Assembly: GCF_004217545.1 (NCBI RefSeq)
Contig: NZ_SHKY01000001.1
Coordinates: forward strand, 6,200,001-6,264,000
DNA: 64,000 bases
Direction of reading: 5' to 3'
DNA from: Krasilnikovia cinnamomea
GTDB lineage: Bacteria; Actinomycetota; Actinomycetes; Mycobacteriales; Micromonosporaceae
The notes beneath the pieces are model-generated. The model saw only the letters and a program-made list of their open reading frames with translations. It was not told where the DNA came from and ran no database searches. Positions 42,479 to 52,918 of this stretch are shown here, one piece after another; position 1 is the first letter of the stretch, and the number at the start of each line of letters is the position of its first letter. The translations under genes were made by a program, and so were the position numbers.

Positions 42479-44068
42479 ATGGATTTCCTAGCGACGACCG
42501 AGTCCGGTCTGCCGATCCCGCCGGTCTGCGACAGCCGGGCCCTGGCGGACTTCGACGCCGACGCCAAGCTGGGCGCACCGGGCAGCTTCCCGTTCACCCG
42601 GGGCGTCTATCCGTCGATGTACGCCGGCCGGCCCTGGACGATGCGGCAGTACGCGGGGTTCGGTACCGCGAAAGAGTCCAACGAGCGTTACCACCAGCTC
42701 GTCGGTGCCGGAACGGGCGGCCTCAGCGTGGCCTTCGACCTGCCGACGCAGATGGGCTACGACTCCGACGACCCGATCGCCCGTGGTGAGGTCGGCAAGG
42801 TCGGCGTGGCGATCGACTCGATCGACGACATGCGCACGCTGTTCCACGGACTGCCGCTGGACCAGGTGTCGACCTCGATGACGATCAACGCGCCCGCCGC
42901 CCCGCTGCTCCTGCTGTACGAGCTGGTCGCGGCCGAGCAGGGCGTGCCGGGCTCCCGGCTGACCGGCACGATCCAGAACGACGTCCTCAAGGAGTACATC
43001 GCCCGCGGGACCTACATTTTCCCGCCCAAGCAGTCGTTGCGGCTGATCAGCGACATCTTCGCCTACTGCCACCGGGAACTGCCGCGCTGGAACACCATCT
43101 CAATCTCCGGCTACCACATGGCCGAGGCGGGAGCCACGCCCGCGCAGGAGGTCGCGTTCACCCTCGCCAACGCCAAGGAGTACGTACGGGCCGCGATCGC
43201 CGCCGGCCTGGACGTCGACGCCTTCGCGCCACGGCTGTCCTTCTTCTTCGTCGCCCGCACCACCGTGCTGGAAGAGGTCGCCAAGTTCCGCGCCGCGCGC
43301 CGGATCTGGGCCCGCATCATGCGCGACGAGTTCGGCGCCCGGAACCCCAAGTCGCAGATGCTGCGCTTCCACACCCAGACCGCAGGCGTGCAACTGACCG
43401 CGCAGCAGCCCGAGGTCAACCTCGTCCGCGTGGCGTTGCAGGGCCTGGGCGCGGTGCTGGGCGGCACCCAGTCCCTGCACACCAACTCGTACGACGAGGC
43501 GATCGCGCTGCCCACCCAGAAGGCGGCCCGCCTCGCCCTGCGCACCCAGCAGGTCATCGCCCACGAGACGGACCTGACCAAGATCGTGGACCCGTTCGCG
43601 GGGTCGTACGTCATGGAGTCGATGACCGACGACCTGGAGGCCGCGGCGTGCGAGCTCATCCGGGCCGTCGAGGACCGCGGCGGCGCGGTCGCCGCGATCG
43701 AGCAGGGCTTCCAGAAGTCGGAGATCGAGAACTCCGCCTACCGCATCGCGCTGCAGATCGACAACGGCGAACGGACCGTGGTCGGCGTCAACAAGTACGC
43801 ACTGGACGAGGAAGAGGTCTACGAGCCGCTGCGCGTCGACCCGGCGATCGAGACCGACCAGCGGGAACGCCTCGCCGCCCTGCGCGCCGAACGCGACAAC
43901 GGCGCCGTCGAGCGGGCGTTGGAGGCGCTGCGCACCGCCGCCCGCAGCACGTCCGAGAACGTCCTGCCCCCGATGCGCGAGGCCCTGCGGTCACGCGCCA
44001 CCGTCGGCGAGGTTTCCCATGCCCTGCGCGACGTGTGGGGCGTGTACGTCCCCCACGACGCCTTCTGA
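42479..44068 (+). CDS. Acyl-CoA mutase large subunit, methylmalonyl-CoA type
   Basis: A 529-aa B12-dependent acyl-CoA mutase catalytic subunit lacking a cobalamin domain, which is encoded separately at 45898. Substrate-pocket residues are those of methylmalonyl-CoA mutase: Y58 in TMRQYAGF (isobutyryl-CoA mutases have Phe) and R176 in EYIARGTY (Gln in isobutyryl-CoA mutases), the arginine that binds the substrate carboxylate. It should interconvert methylmalonyl- and succinyl-CoA. The ATG follows GGAGG (42468-42472). The two-subunit form with separate B12 protein is like IcmA/HcmA. No epimerase or MeaB chaperone is adjacent. Confidence 0.85.
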   Translation: MDFLATTESGLPIPPVCDSRALADFDADAKLGAPGSFPFTRGVYPSMYAGRPWTMRQYAGFGTAKESNERYHQLVGAGTGGLSVAFDLPTQMGYDSDDPIARGEVGKVGVAIDSIDDMRTLFHGLPLDQVSTSMTINAPAAPLLLLYELVAAEQGVPGSRLTGTIQNDVLKEYIARGTYIFPPKQSLRLISDIFAYCHRELPRWNTISISGYHMAEAGATPAQEVAFTLANAKEYVRAAIAAGLDVDAFAPRLSFFFVARTTVLEEVAKFRAARRIWARIMRDEFGARNPKSQMLRFHTQTAGVQLTAQQPEVNLVRVALQGLGAVLGGTQSLHTNSYDEAIALPTQKAARLALRTQQVIAHETDLTKIVDPFAGSYVMESMTDDLEAAACELIRAVEDRGGAVAAIEQGFQKSEIENSAYRIALQIDNGERTVVGVNKYALDEEEVYEPLRVDPAIETDQRERLAALRAERDNGAVERALEALRTAARSTSENVLPPMREALRSRATVGEVSHALRDVWGVYVPHDAF

Positions 44069-44093
44069 GCACCGAGAGATCCGGGTGGACAGC

Positions 44094-45665
44094 ATGGCCG
44101 ACATCGACATCATCATCACCACCACCGCCGGCAAGCTCGCGGATCTGCGGAGTCGCGTCGAGCAGGCGGCGCAGCCCGGCTCGGAGCGGGCGGTGGCAAA
44201 GCACCACGCGGCGGGCAAACTGACGGCGCGCGAACGTATCGATCTGCTGCTGGACGAGGGCTCGTTCGTGCAGCTCGACGAGTTCGCCCGGCATCGCACG
44301 AGCCAGTTCGGCCTCGCCGCCACCCGGCCGTACGGCGATGGCGTCGTCACCGGCTACGGCAGCGTCGACGGGCGGCCGGTGGCGGTCTTCGCGCAGGACT
44401 TCACCGTGTTCGGCGGCGCGCTGGGCGAGGTCCACGGGCAGAAGATCGCCAAGGTGATGGATTTCGCGCTCAGGACGGGCTGCCCGGTGATCGGGATCAA
44501 CGACTCCGGCGGCGCCCGCATCCAGGAGGGCGTGGCCGCGCTCGGCGCGTACGGTGAGATCTTCCGCCGCAATACGCACGCGAGCGGTGTCATTCCGCAG
44601 ATCTCGCTGATCGTCGGCCCCTGCGCGGGCGGCGCCGTCTACTCCCCGGCCATCACCGACTTCACCGTCATGGTCGAGCAGACCTCGCACATGTTCATCA
44701 CCGGCCCGGACGTCATCAGGACCGTCACGGGGGAGGACGTCGGCTTCGAGGAGCTCGGCGGCGCGCGCACCCACAACACGGTGTCCGGGGTGGCCCACTA
44801 CCTCGCGGGCGACGAGAAGGACGCCATCGACTACGTCCGGCAACTGCTGTCCTACCTGCCGTCGAACAATCTCAGCGATCCGCCCGCCTTCGACGCCGAC
44901 GCGGACCTCTCGCTCACCGACACCGACCGCGAGCTGGACACCCTGATCCCGGACAGCGCGAACCAGCCCTACGACATGCGTACCGTCATCGAGCACGTGC
45001 TGGACGACGCGGAGTTTCTCGAGACCCAGCCGCTGTTCGCGCCGAACATCGTGACCGGCTTCGGCCGGGTGGAGGGCCGGCCGGTCGGCATCGTCGCCAA
45101 CCAGCCGATGCGCTTCGCCGGCTGCCTCGACATCGACGCCAGTGAGAAGGCCGCCCGGTTCGTGCGCACCTGCGACGCGTTCAACCTGCCGGTGCTGACG
45201 TTCGTGGACGTCCCCGGATTCCTGCCGGGCGTCGGCCAGGAGCACGACGGCATCATCCGGCGCGGCGCGAAACTGATCTATGCGTACGCCGAGGCGACCG
45301 TGCCACTGATCACGGTGATCACCCGCAAGGCGTTCGGCGGCGCCTACGACGTGATGGGTTCCAAGCATCTGGGCGCCGACCTCAACCTGGCGTGGCCGAC
45401 CGCGCAGATCGCCGTCATGGGTGCGCAGGGCGCGGTCAGTGTCCTGCATCGGCGCACCCTCGCCGAGGACGAGTCGCAGCGCGCCCGGCTGATCCAGGAG
45501 TACGAGGACACGCTGCTCAACCCGTACGTGGCGGCCGAACGCGGCTATCTCGACGCGGTGATCCTGCCTGCGGACACGCGGCGCCACATCGTGCGGGGAC
45601 TGCGGCAGTTGCGCACCAAACGGGAAAGCCTGCCCCCGAAGAAGCACGGCAACATCCCTCTGTAG
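44094..45665 (+). CDS. Acyl-CoA (propionyl-CoA) carboxylase beta subunit
   Basis: A 523-aa carboxyltransferase. Both halves of the crotonase-like fold are present, with oxyanion-hole glycines (GPCAGGAVYSPA; RKAFGGAYDVMGSK). The Asp in GGAYDVM corresponds to the residue that favours propionyl-CoA in actinobacterial PccB (Ile in the acetyl/propionyl type). It should make methylmalonyl-CoA from propionyl-CoA with carboxybiotin from the alpha subunit at 46317. ATG 44094 is used; GTG 44085 is possible. It is 25 nt after the mutase. Confidence 0.87.
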   Translation: MADIDIIITTTAGKLADLRSRVEQAAQPGSERAVAKHHAAGKLTARERIDLLLDEGSFVQLDEFARHRTSQFGLAATRPYGDGVVTGYGSVDGRPVAVFAQDFTVFGGALGEVHGQKIAKVMDFALRTGCPVIGINDSGGARIQEGVAALGAYGEIFRRNTHASGVIPQISLIVGPCAGGAVYSPAITDFTVMVEQTSHMFITGPDVIRTVTGEDVGFEELGGARTHNTVSGVAHYLAGDEKDAIDYVRQLLSYLPSNNLSDPPAFDADADLSLTDTDRELDTLIPDSANQPYDMRTVIEHVLDDAEFLETQPLFAPNIVTGFGRVEGRPVGIVANQPMRFAGCLDIDASEKAARFVRTCDAFNLPVLTFVDVPGFLPGVGQEHDGIIRRGAKLIYAYAEATVPLITVITRKAFGGAYDVMGSKHLGADLNLAWPTAQIAVMGAQGAVSVLHRRTLAEDESQRARLIQEYEDTLLNPYVAAERGYLDAVILPADTRRHIVRGLRQLRTKRESLPPKKHGNIPL

Positions 45666-45679
45666 AGCGGGGAATCGAC

Positions 45680-45880
45680 ATGACGATCAACGTGGTGCGC
45701 GGTGACCCGAGCGCCGAGGAACTGGCCGCCGTGGTGACTGTGCTTCTGTCCGCCACCGTCACCGCGGACCCGGCCCGGGACCGCCCGCAGACCAGCGCCT
45801 GGGCCGCACCCCACCGCGTGCTGCGCACCGCGCACGCCTACGGCCGCGTCGGCTGGCGCGCCTCGTCCTTCCCCCGATGA
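45680..45880 (+). CDS. Acyl-CoA carboxylase epsilon subunit
   Basis: A 66-aa small protein beginning MTINVVRGDPSAEELAAVV and ending GWRASSFPR, which is the usual pattern of actinobacterial carboxylase epsilon subunits (short N-terminal helix, conserved Trp near the end). Such subunits bind the beta subunit and stimulate activity. GGGG lies about 10 nt before the ATG. Directly follows the beta gene. Confidence 0.87.
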   Translation: MTINVVRGDPSAEELAAVVTVLLSATVTADPARDRPQTSAWAAPHRVLRTAHAYGRVGWRASSFPR

Positions 45881-45897
45881 ACCCGAACGGAGAGTCC

Positions 45898-46316
<419 letters not shown>

Positions 46317-46323
<7 letters not shown>

Positions 46324-48092
46324 GCAAGGTGCTCATCGCCAACCGCGGTGAGATCGCGGTCCGGGTGGCCCGGGCCTGCCGGGACGCGGGGATCGCGAGC
46401 GTGGCCGTCTACGCCGACCCGGACCGGGACGCCCTGCACGTCCGCGCCGCGGACGAGGCGTTCGCCCTGGGCGGGGACACCCCGGCCAGCAGCTACCTCG
46501 ACGTCGACAAGATCCTCGGTGCGGCCCGCGCGTCGGGCGCCGACGCCGTGCACCCCGGCTACGGCTTCCTCTCCGAGAACGCCGACTTCGCCCAGGCCGT
46601 CCTCGACGCGGGTCTGATCTGGATCGGCCCACCCCCGCAGGCCATCCGCGACCTGGGCGACAAGGTCGCCGCCCGGCACATCGCCCAGCGGGCGGGCGCC
46701 CCGCTGGTCGCCGGCACCCCGGACCCGGTGGCGGGCAGCGCCGAGGTCGTCGCGTTCGCCGACGTGCACGGCCTGCCGGTCGCCATCAAGGCCGCATTCG
46801 GTGGCGGCGGGCGGGGCCTCAAGGTCGCCCGCACCCGGGAAGAGATTCCCGAACTGTACGAGTCGGCCGTCCGCGAAGCCGTCGCCGCCTTCGGCCGGGG
46901 CGAGTGTTTCGTCGAGCGCTACCTCGACCGGCCCCGGCACGTCGAGACCCAGTGCCTCGCCGACCGCCACGGCAACGTCGCCGTGATCTCCACCCGTGAC
47001 TGCTCCCTGCAACGGCGCCACCAGAAGCTCGTCGAGGAAGCGCCCGCGCCGTTCCTGTCCGACGCGCAGGTCGCCGAGCTGTATGCCGCGTCCAAGGCCA
47101 TCCTCAAGGAGGCCGGCTATGTCGGCGCCGGCACCGTCGAGTTCCTGGTCGGCAGCGACGGCACGATCTCGTTCCTGGAGGTCAACACCCGGCTGCAGGT
47201 GGAGCATCCGGTCACCGAGGAGGTCTCCGGAATCGACCTGGTGCGCGAGATGTTCCGGATCGCCGACGGCGAGGAACTCGGCTACACCGACCCGCCGCTG
47301 CGGGGTCACTCGTTCGAATTCCGGATCAACGGGGAGGACCCGGGACGCAACTTCCTCCCGGCTCCCGGCGCGATCACCCGTTTCGAGCCGCCGACCGGAC
47401 CCGGCGTCCGTCTCGACACCGGCGTCGAGGCCGGCAGCGTGATCGGTCCGGCCTGGGACTCGCTGCTGGCCAAGCTCATCGTCACCGGCGCCACCCGCGA
47501 GCAGGCCCTCCAACGCTCCGCGCGGGCGTTGGCGGAGCTGGCCATCGAGGGCATGGCCACGGCGGTCCCGTTTCACCGTGCCGTGGTCACCGACCCAGCC
47601 TTCGCCCCCGAGCTGTCCGGCCGCGCAGGACCGTTCACCGTCCACACCCGATGGATCGAAACCGAATTCGTCAACGACATCCCGCCATTCGGTGCGGCCG
47701 CCGCCGGGCAAGCGGGGGAGGACCACCCCCGGGAAACCATCGTGGTCGAGGTCGGTGGCAAGCGGTTGGAGGTCCGCCTCCCCTCGGATCTGGGTACGTC
47801 GCGAGCCCGCGGCCCGCGCGTGCCCGGCGCCCGGCCCACGCACCGGGCGGCGGCGAAGTCCACGCCGCCCACCTCCGGTGACGCCCTGACGGCACCGATG
47901 CAGGGCACCGTCGTCAAGGTCGCCGTCGAAGAAGGCGACGAGGTCAAGGAAGGCGACCTGATCGTCGTCGTGGAGGCGATGAAGATGGAGCAGCCGCTGA
48001 CCGCGCACCGCTCGGGCACGGTCACCGGACTTGCCGCCGAGGTCGGCGCCGCCGTCACCGCCGGAACGCTCATTTGCGACATCAAGTCCTGA
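46317..48092 (+). CDS. Biotin carboxylase/biotin carrier alpha subunit
   Basis: A 591-aa AccA3/PccA-type protein. The ATP-grasp biotin carboxylase domain (residues 1-450) has KAAFGGGGRGLKVA, CSLQRRHQKLVEEAP and the EVNTRLQVEHPVTE catalytic stretch. A poorly conserved middle links to the biotinyl domain, where K556 in VEAMKMEQP carries biotin. It feeds the beta subunit at 44094 and closes the operon mutase-beta-epsilon-B12 subunit-alpha. Keeping carboxylase and mutase genes interleaved ensures joint expression. The ATG overlaps the preceding stop. Confidence 0.93.
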
Positions 48093-48172
48093 CGGTACGT
48101 GTGCCTGCGGCGTCATCGAAAACCAGGGGGACCATGTCCGAAATCTCGCTGCGGCCCTGACCGCGCCAACTG

Positions 48173-48186
48173 CGCCCGATCGGGCG
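48173..48186. promoter_or_regulatory. Perfect palindrome in a 183-nt intergenic gap
   Basis: CGCCCGATCGGGCG is a perfect 14-bp palindrome between the carboxylase alpha gene and the lipoprotein gene. It could be part of a terminator or an operator; no other support is seen. Otherwise 48093-48275 shows no clear feature. Confidence 0.3.
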
Positions 48187-48275
48187 AGACAAACGATCGC
48201 GACGGCAGGCAGAATGGCGCGTCCGTGTCCTGGGGCGTGCCGCCTCACGCGCCCGATCTGAGGAGTGGCACCGCG

Positions 48276-51200
48276 ATGCGCCAGCCCGATGGCTTCGAAT
48301 CGATCCCGCCCGCGGCTTCCGGCGGGGTGAGCCGGCGCTCCCTGCTCGCGTTCGTGACGGCGGTGTCCGCCGCGGCGTTGACCGGCTGCGGCCTGTTCGA
48401 CGACGACGAGCCCGGTCCGGACGCCGATGGTGCGTTCGGCCTGTGGGAGCAGCTGCGGACCTCGGTCCGGGCCAGCCCGGACCACGTCGCCGCGGCGGCC
48501 GAGCGGGTGGTGGCCGGCAAGGATCCGGAGGCCATCCTCGCTTTCGTGCGCGATCAGATCGTCGTGTACCCGTCCGTGGGCCGTTCGCTCGATCTGGTCG
48601 GCGACACCAGGTGGGGCGTGCGCGGCACGCTGCGCGGCGGCGCCGGGTCCGCGCGGGACAAGGTCGAGACGCTGGCCGACCTGTACCGGCGGGCGGGCTT
48701 CAAGGCGGAGGTGCTGGTCGGGGAGCTGGCCGACGACGTCGACCTGAACAGCGTCTTCCGGCCGGTGCGCCGCTCGTTCGAGCCGAAGGCGGACGAGGAC
48801 ACGATCGCGCGCTGGCACAGGGCCATCGGGAAGCCGGCCACCACCGCGAGCGACCGTCTCGCCGCGGTCCGTGACGAGGCCAAGGCGCGTACCGACCTGG
48901 CCCGGCAGCTCGCCGACGCGCTGCCGTCGCGGCGCGCGGCGGAACCGGCGGCGTCGCGCGACCGCCGCGTACCGTTGGTGAAGGTCGTCGTGAACGGCAA
49001 GGAGACGTACGCGAACCCGCTCGTCGCCGGGGCCAAGCTCGGGGCGACGCACACCACCGGCGAGCCGTCGCGCGGCTACCTCGGTGCGGGGTCGGGTCTG
49101 TCGGTGGAGGTGCGGCTGCTGGCCGCGACGACCGCGGAACCCACACTCCCCACGACCCTGGTCAAGGCCGAGTACCACGCCGAGGATCTGATCGGGCGGC
49201 AGCTGCACGTGGCGTTCCGGCCCACCGCCGAGATGGCAGAGCTGATCCACCTGCGGCCGCAGGACCTCAACACGTTCACCCCGACGCTGGCCGTGGCCGG
49301 GCCGGGACTGGCCGCGGACGCCGCGGCGAAGCTCGCCTTCAGCGGATCGGCGATCTCGCTCACCGGCCAGGTGATCGAGGTCAAGGACGATGAGGTGCTG
49401 GTCGACGGCGAACCACTGGAGGCCCCCGCGCAAGCCGACCCCCGCGCGGGCGAACGGGTGGCCAAGCTCCAGGTCGACGCCGCCGGTGGCGGCTTCCCGG
49501 ACGTCTCGCTGCGGGTCAGCGCGTTCGACGCGGCGGGCAAGCCGGTGACCGGTCTGCCCGCGTCCGCGTTCCAGCTCGCCGAGGACCAGACGAAACTGGC
49601 CCTGCGGCTGACCGCCAACAAGCAGCAACCTCCGCGCGTGATGCTGGTGTTCGACCTCTCCGGCTCGATCAAGACCGGGCCGGAGCCGAAGGCGTTCGCC
49701 ACCGAGCTGGCGCGCCGGTTGTTCGCCCGCAACCCTTCCGCGCGGGTCGGGGTCATGGCGGTCAGCGGGGGCTCGCGGCTCGACGGCTTCCCGCTGCGTA
49801 CCCCGGAGGCCGTGGGCGACGCCGTGGGCAGGCAGAGCAGCGTCCGGTCGGGGATCTGGGAGTCGCTGAAGCAGGCCAACGAGGAGCGGCCCACGGTCAT
49901 CGTCATCGCCAGCGACTTCGAGGACGACGAGACGGACGCCGCGCGGGTGGCGGCGATGCAGTCCCGCGTCGGCTCCGGCGCCCCCATCGTGGCCATCGGC
50001 ATCGGGGACGTGAACAGGGCCACGCAGGAGAAGATCGTCGAGCTGACCGGTGGGGTGGCCACCGAGGGCAGCGACGTCGAGCGTACGGTCGCCGCCACCG
50101 ACGAGTTCCTGCGGCGGCAGGAGGTCCGGCCGTACCAGTTGCGGTACCGGGCGCCGGCCGACGGTCCGGCCGAGCGGACCGTGACGCTCACCGCCGGCAA
50201 GGGGATCCGGGCCACCGCCACGTACCGGGTGCCGGCGCCGGACAAGCGGACCGCCGCTTCGGGCTTCGCCGGGATCTACCTCGGCGTGCGGGTCGGCTAC
50301 GAATCCGAGGTGATTCGCGTGCTGGCGGGCGTGGACCCGGACTCCGCCGGGGACGGCCCGCTGCCCGCGACGGCGGTCGACGAGGTGCAGGGCCTGATGT
50401 TCGGCACCACGCTGGTGTCCTTTGAGGGCGCCGCCCCGTCCGTCGGCACCTGGCTCGATGACCTGCTCACCGCGCGCCTCGGCACGAAGGCGTTCGTCGA
50501 GGCGGCCGCCGCGAAGGACGAAAAGCGCCTGGTGAGTGCGCTCGAGGCAGGGCTGCCGCGCCTGCCGTCGATGGTGCCGGCCCTGCACCCGCCGGTGTCC
50601 GGCGAAGGGGACCTGACCTTCGAGACCGGTCTGCGCGCCGTTCTGCACGTCCACCGACCCCAGTTCGGAACCAGCACTCGGGTCCGGCGCGCCGACGTGC
50701 TGCCATGCACCCGGTGGGCGACTCTCGGCGGGGACCGGGTGCGGGCGTTCGACCGTACGCTGGAGCAGTCCGCCGCGCTCGCGCTCGCCGAAGGGGTCGG
50801 ATTCCGGACCAGCACCTGGAGCGCGCTCAAGGGCAAACGCCTGACCCTCGTACCGAAGGGATCTGTCAGCAGCGACCAACTGGCCGCCCTGCCCGAGGCG
50901 TCGCGGGTGCAGTGGCGCAGGCTGCTCGACAACTGGGACGACTACGACCGCCTGATGCCGGCGGACGGCACCCCGGTGGCGTTCTGGGCGGTCGAGCCCG
51001 ACACCGGTTCGATGCTCGGTGTGCTCGCCGACGGCAGCGGCGGCGGGGCGAGCTCGGATCCCGAACGCGACATCGCTCGCGACAGCGCCATCATCTCGCT
51101 GGTGATGTCGGCGCTCGGCCTGGGCGGGTTCGCCGTCGGCGCGTTCGTGGCCTACGGCAAGGCCATCAGCGCCCAGATGCGGCGCTACGCCCACGTGATC

Positions 51201-51482
51201 GAGAACCTGGATCAGCCCAACGTCGCGGAACTGGCCAAGGCCGCGAACCAGGCCGCCATCGACGACGTGACCAACGCCTTCTGGGACAAGGTCACCGGTC
51301 CGGCCGAGGCCATGGCCAAGAAGGAGCTGATGGAGAAGCTCGCGCCCTGGCTCATCAGCAGGGCGACCGGGTTGGACAAGGCCGACGCGAAGTTCCTCAT
51401 CGACGCGGTGGAAGAGGTCAACGGCTATCTGGATCTGCTCGACACGGCGGTGACGGCGGCCGGGCTGGACGAAGACGAGTAG
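48276..51482 (+). CDS. Large exported lipoprotein with von Willebrand A domain
   Basis: A 1068-aa protein of unknown role. The signal peptide has a twin arginine (R20-R21) and lipobox LTGC with C38, so it is probably a Tat-exported lipoprotein. Residues 50-200 include a stretch like the core of transglutaminase-type domains (GGAGSARDKVETLADLYRRAG). A VWA domain begins near D460 in the MIDAS motif DLSGS. A predicted transmembrane helix lies at about 938-965 (SLVMSALGLGGFAVGAFVAY), followed by a charged C-terminal helical tail. AGGAG is 10 nt before the ATG; the open frame upstream to 48099 has none. With both a lipid anchor and a late membrane helix, topology is unclear. Confidence 0.85.
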   Translation: MRQPDGFESIPPAASGGVSRRSLLAFVTAVSAAALTGCGLFDDDEPGPDADGAFGLWEQLRTSVRASPDHVAAAAERVVAGKDPEAILAFVRDQIVVYPSVGRSLDLVGDTRWGVRGTLRGGAGSARDKVETLADLYRRAGFKAEVLVGELADDVDLNSVFRPVRRSFEPKADEDTIARWHRAIGKPATTASDRLAAVRDEAKARTDLARQLADALPSRRAAEPAASRDRRVPLVKVVVNGKETYANPLVAGAKLGATHTTGEPSRGYLGAGSGLSVEVRLLAATTAEPTLPTTLVKAEYHAEDLIGRQLHVAFRPTAEMAELIHLRPQDLNTFTPTLAVAGPGLAADAAAKLAFSGSAISLTGQVIEVKDDEVLVDGEPLEAPAQADPRAGERVAKLQVDAAGGGFPDVSLRVSAFDAAGKPVTGLPASAFQLAEDQTKLALRLTANKQQPPRVMLVFDLSGSIKTGPEPKAFATELARRLFARNPSARVGVMAVSGGSRLDGFPLRTPEAVGDAVGRQSSVRSGIWESLKQANEERPTVIVIASDFEDDETDAARVAAMQSRVGSGAPIVAIGIGDVNRATQEKIVELTGGVATEGSDVERTVAATDEFLRRQEVRPYQLRYRAPADGPAERTVTLTAGKGIRATATYRVPAPDKRTAASGFAGIYLGVRVGYESEVIRVLAGVDPDSAGDGPLPATAVDEVQGLMFGTTLVSFEGAAPSVGTWLDDLLTARLGTKAFVEAAAAKDEKRLVSALEAGLPRLPSMVPALHPPVSGEGDLTFETGLRAVLHVHRPQFGTSTRVRRADVLPCTRWATLGGDRVRAFDRTLEQSAALALAEGVGFRTSTWSALKGKRLTLVPKGSVSSDQLAALPEASRVQWRRLLDNWDDYDRLMPADGTPVAFWAVEPDTGSMLGVLADGSGGGASSDPERDIARDSAIISLVMSALGLGGFAVGAFVAYGKAISAQMRRYAHVIENLDQPNVAELAKAANQAAIDDVTNAFWDKVTGPAEAMAKKELMEKLAPWLISRATGLDKADAKFLIDAVEEVNGYLDLLDTAVTAAGLDEDE

Positions 51483-51545
51483 CCCGGCCGCTCGCGGCAA
51501 GCGGCGCCGGTAGCTCAGGCCCGCTCGGACGTCAGGAGCGTCACG

Positions 51546-52856
51546 TCAGGTCGCGAACCGGCCCGTCAGGAACCGGTCGAGGACCCGGACGCCGAAGCTG
51601 AGCGCCTCCACCGGCACCCGCTCGTCGACGCCGTGGAACATCGCGTGGTAGTCGTAGCCCGCCGGCAGGCCGAGCGGGGCGAAGCCGTAGCCGGCGATGC
51701 CGAGCCGGGCGAACTGCTTGGCGTCGGTGCCCCCGGCCATGCAGTACGGCACCACGCGTGCGGCCGGGTCCTCGGCGCGCAGCGCGGCGGCCATGTCCGC
51801 CACCGTCGGGCTCGCCAGCGGCGCTTCGAGGGGGACCTCGGAGTGCACGTACTCCCAGGTGACGTCTGGCCCGGTCAGCGTGTCCAGGGTGGCCTCGAAC
51901 TCGGCGAGGTGGCCCGGCAGGACCCGGCCGTCGACGTACCCGATCGCGATGCCGGGGACCACGTTGACCTTGTCGCCGGCCTCCAGCATGGTGGGGTTGG
52001 CGCTGTTGCGCAGCGTCGAGGCGACCAGCACGCCGGCTGCGCCGAGCGCCGCGGAAAGCCCGGCGGCGTCGGCCTCAGCCAGCTCATCGGCCCGGCGTCC
52101 GGTCAGCCCGGCAAGGCATGCCCGTACGGTGGGAATGAGCCGCACCGGCCACTCGTGGCCGGCGATCCGCGTCACCGCGGCCGCGAGCTTGGCCACCGCG
52201 TTGTCCGGGTTGGCCCGCGAGCCGTGACCCGCCCTGCCCCGGGCGGTGAGGCGCAGCCACGCGGTGCCGCGCTCAGCGGCCCCGACCGGGTAGACCCGGG
52301 ACCGTCCGGTGTGGACGGCGTAGCCCCCGGACTCGCCGATCGCCTCCGTGCAACCCTCGAAGAGCCCGGCGTGCCGGTCGACCAGGAACTGCGCGCCGTA
52401 GGCGGCGGTGTCCTCCTCGTCGGCCGTGAACGCGAGGACCACGTCGCGCCGTGGCCGGCGCCCCTGCCTCGCCCAGGAGCGCACCAGCGCGAGGATCATC
52501 GCGTCGGTGTTCTTCATGTCCACCGCGCCACGGCCCCAGAGCACCCCGTCCACGACCTCCCCGGACGTCGGCGGCACCCGCCAGTCCGCCGGATCGGCGG
52601 GCACCACGTCGAGGTGGCCGTGCACCAGCAGCGCGGGGCGGTGGGGCTCGGTGCCCGCGATGCGGGCGACGACGTTGGCCCGCCCCGGCGCCGACTCCAG
52701 GATCACCGGCTCCAGACCGGCCTCGGCGAGCCGGGCGGCGACGTACTCGGCGGCCGGGCGTTCGGCCCCGTCGCCGCCGCCACGGTTGGTGGTGTCGATG
52801 CGGATCAGCTCGGCGCAGAACCGGACCACCTCGGCCTCGACCAGCGGATCATTCAT
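51546..52856 (-). CDS. M20-family metallopeptidase
   Basis: A 436-aa M20 (ArgE/DapE/carboxypeptidase G2-like) hydrolase. Zinc ligands and catalytic residues are visible: HGHLDVVPA (His, Asp base), GRGAVDMKN (bridging Asp), TADEEDTA (catalytic Glu and ligand Glu) and the C-terminal HGVDERV. The dimerisation domain contains GRAGHGSRANPDNAV. It is cytoplasmic, without a signal peptide, so probably cleaves amino-acid amides or dipeptides. Only 72 nt lie between it and the C-terminus of the disrupted peptidase gene upstream on the same strand. Confidence 0.87.
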   Translation of the reverse strand: MNDPLVEAEVVRFCAELIRIDTTNRGGGDGAERPAAEYVAARLAEAGLEPVILESAPGRANVVARIAGTEPHRPALLVHGHLDVVPADPADWRVPPTSGEVVDGVLWGRGAVDMKNTDAMILALVRSWARQGRRPRRDVVLAFTADEEDTAAYGAQFLVDRHAGLFEGCTEAIGESGGYAVHTGRSRVYPVGAAERGTAWLRLTARGRAGHGSRANPDNAVAKLAAAVTRIAGHEWPVRLIPTVRACLAGLTGRRADELAEADAAGLSAALGAAGVLVASTLRNSANPTMLEAGDKVNVVPGIAIGYVDGRVLPGHLAEFEATLDTLTGPDVTWEYVHSEVPLEAPLASPTVADMAAALRAEDPAARVVPYCMAGGTDAKQFARLGIAGYGFAPLGLPAGYDYHAMFHGVDERVPVEALSFGVRVLDRFLTGRFAT

Positions 52857-52918
52857 CGTTCGCGGTCCGTGCCAGTGGTGCTCTCCGGGTTCGCCGGGAG
52901 GTGGCTTCGCACCCGGGC

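Noticed and set aside
51483..51545. Possible terminator between the lipoprotein and M20 genes
   Set aside because: Only an imperfect GC stem is visible in the 63-nt convergent gap, too weak to annotate.
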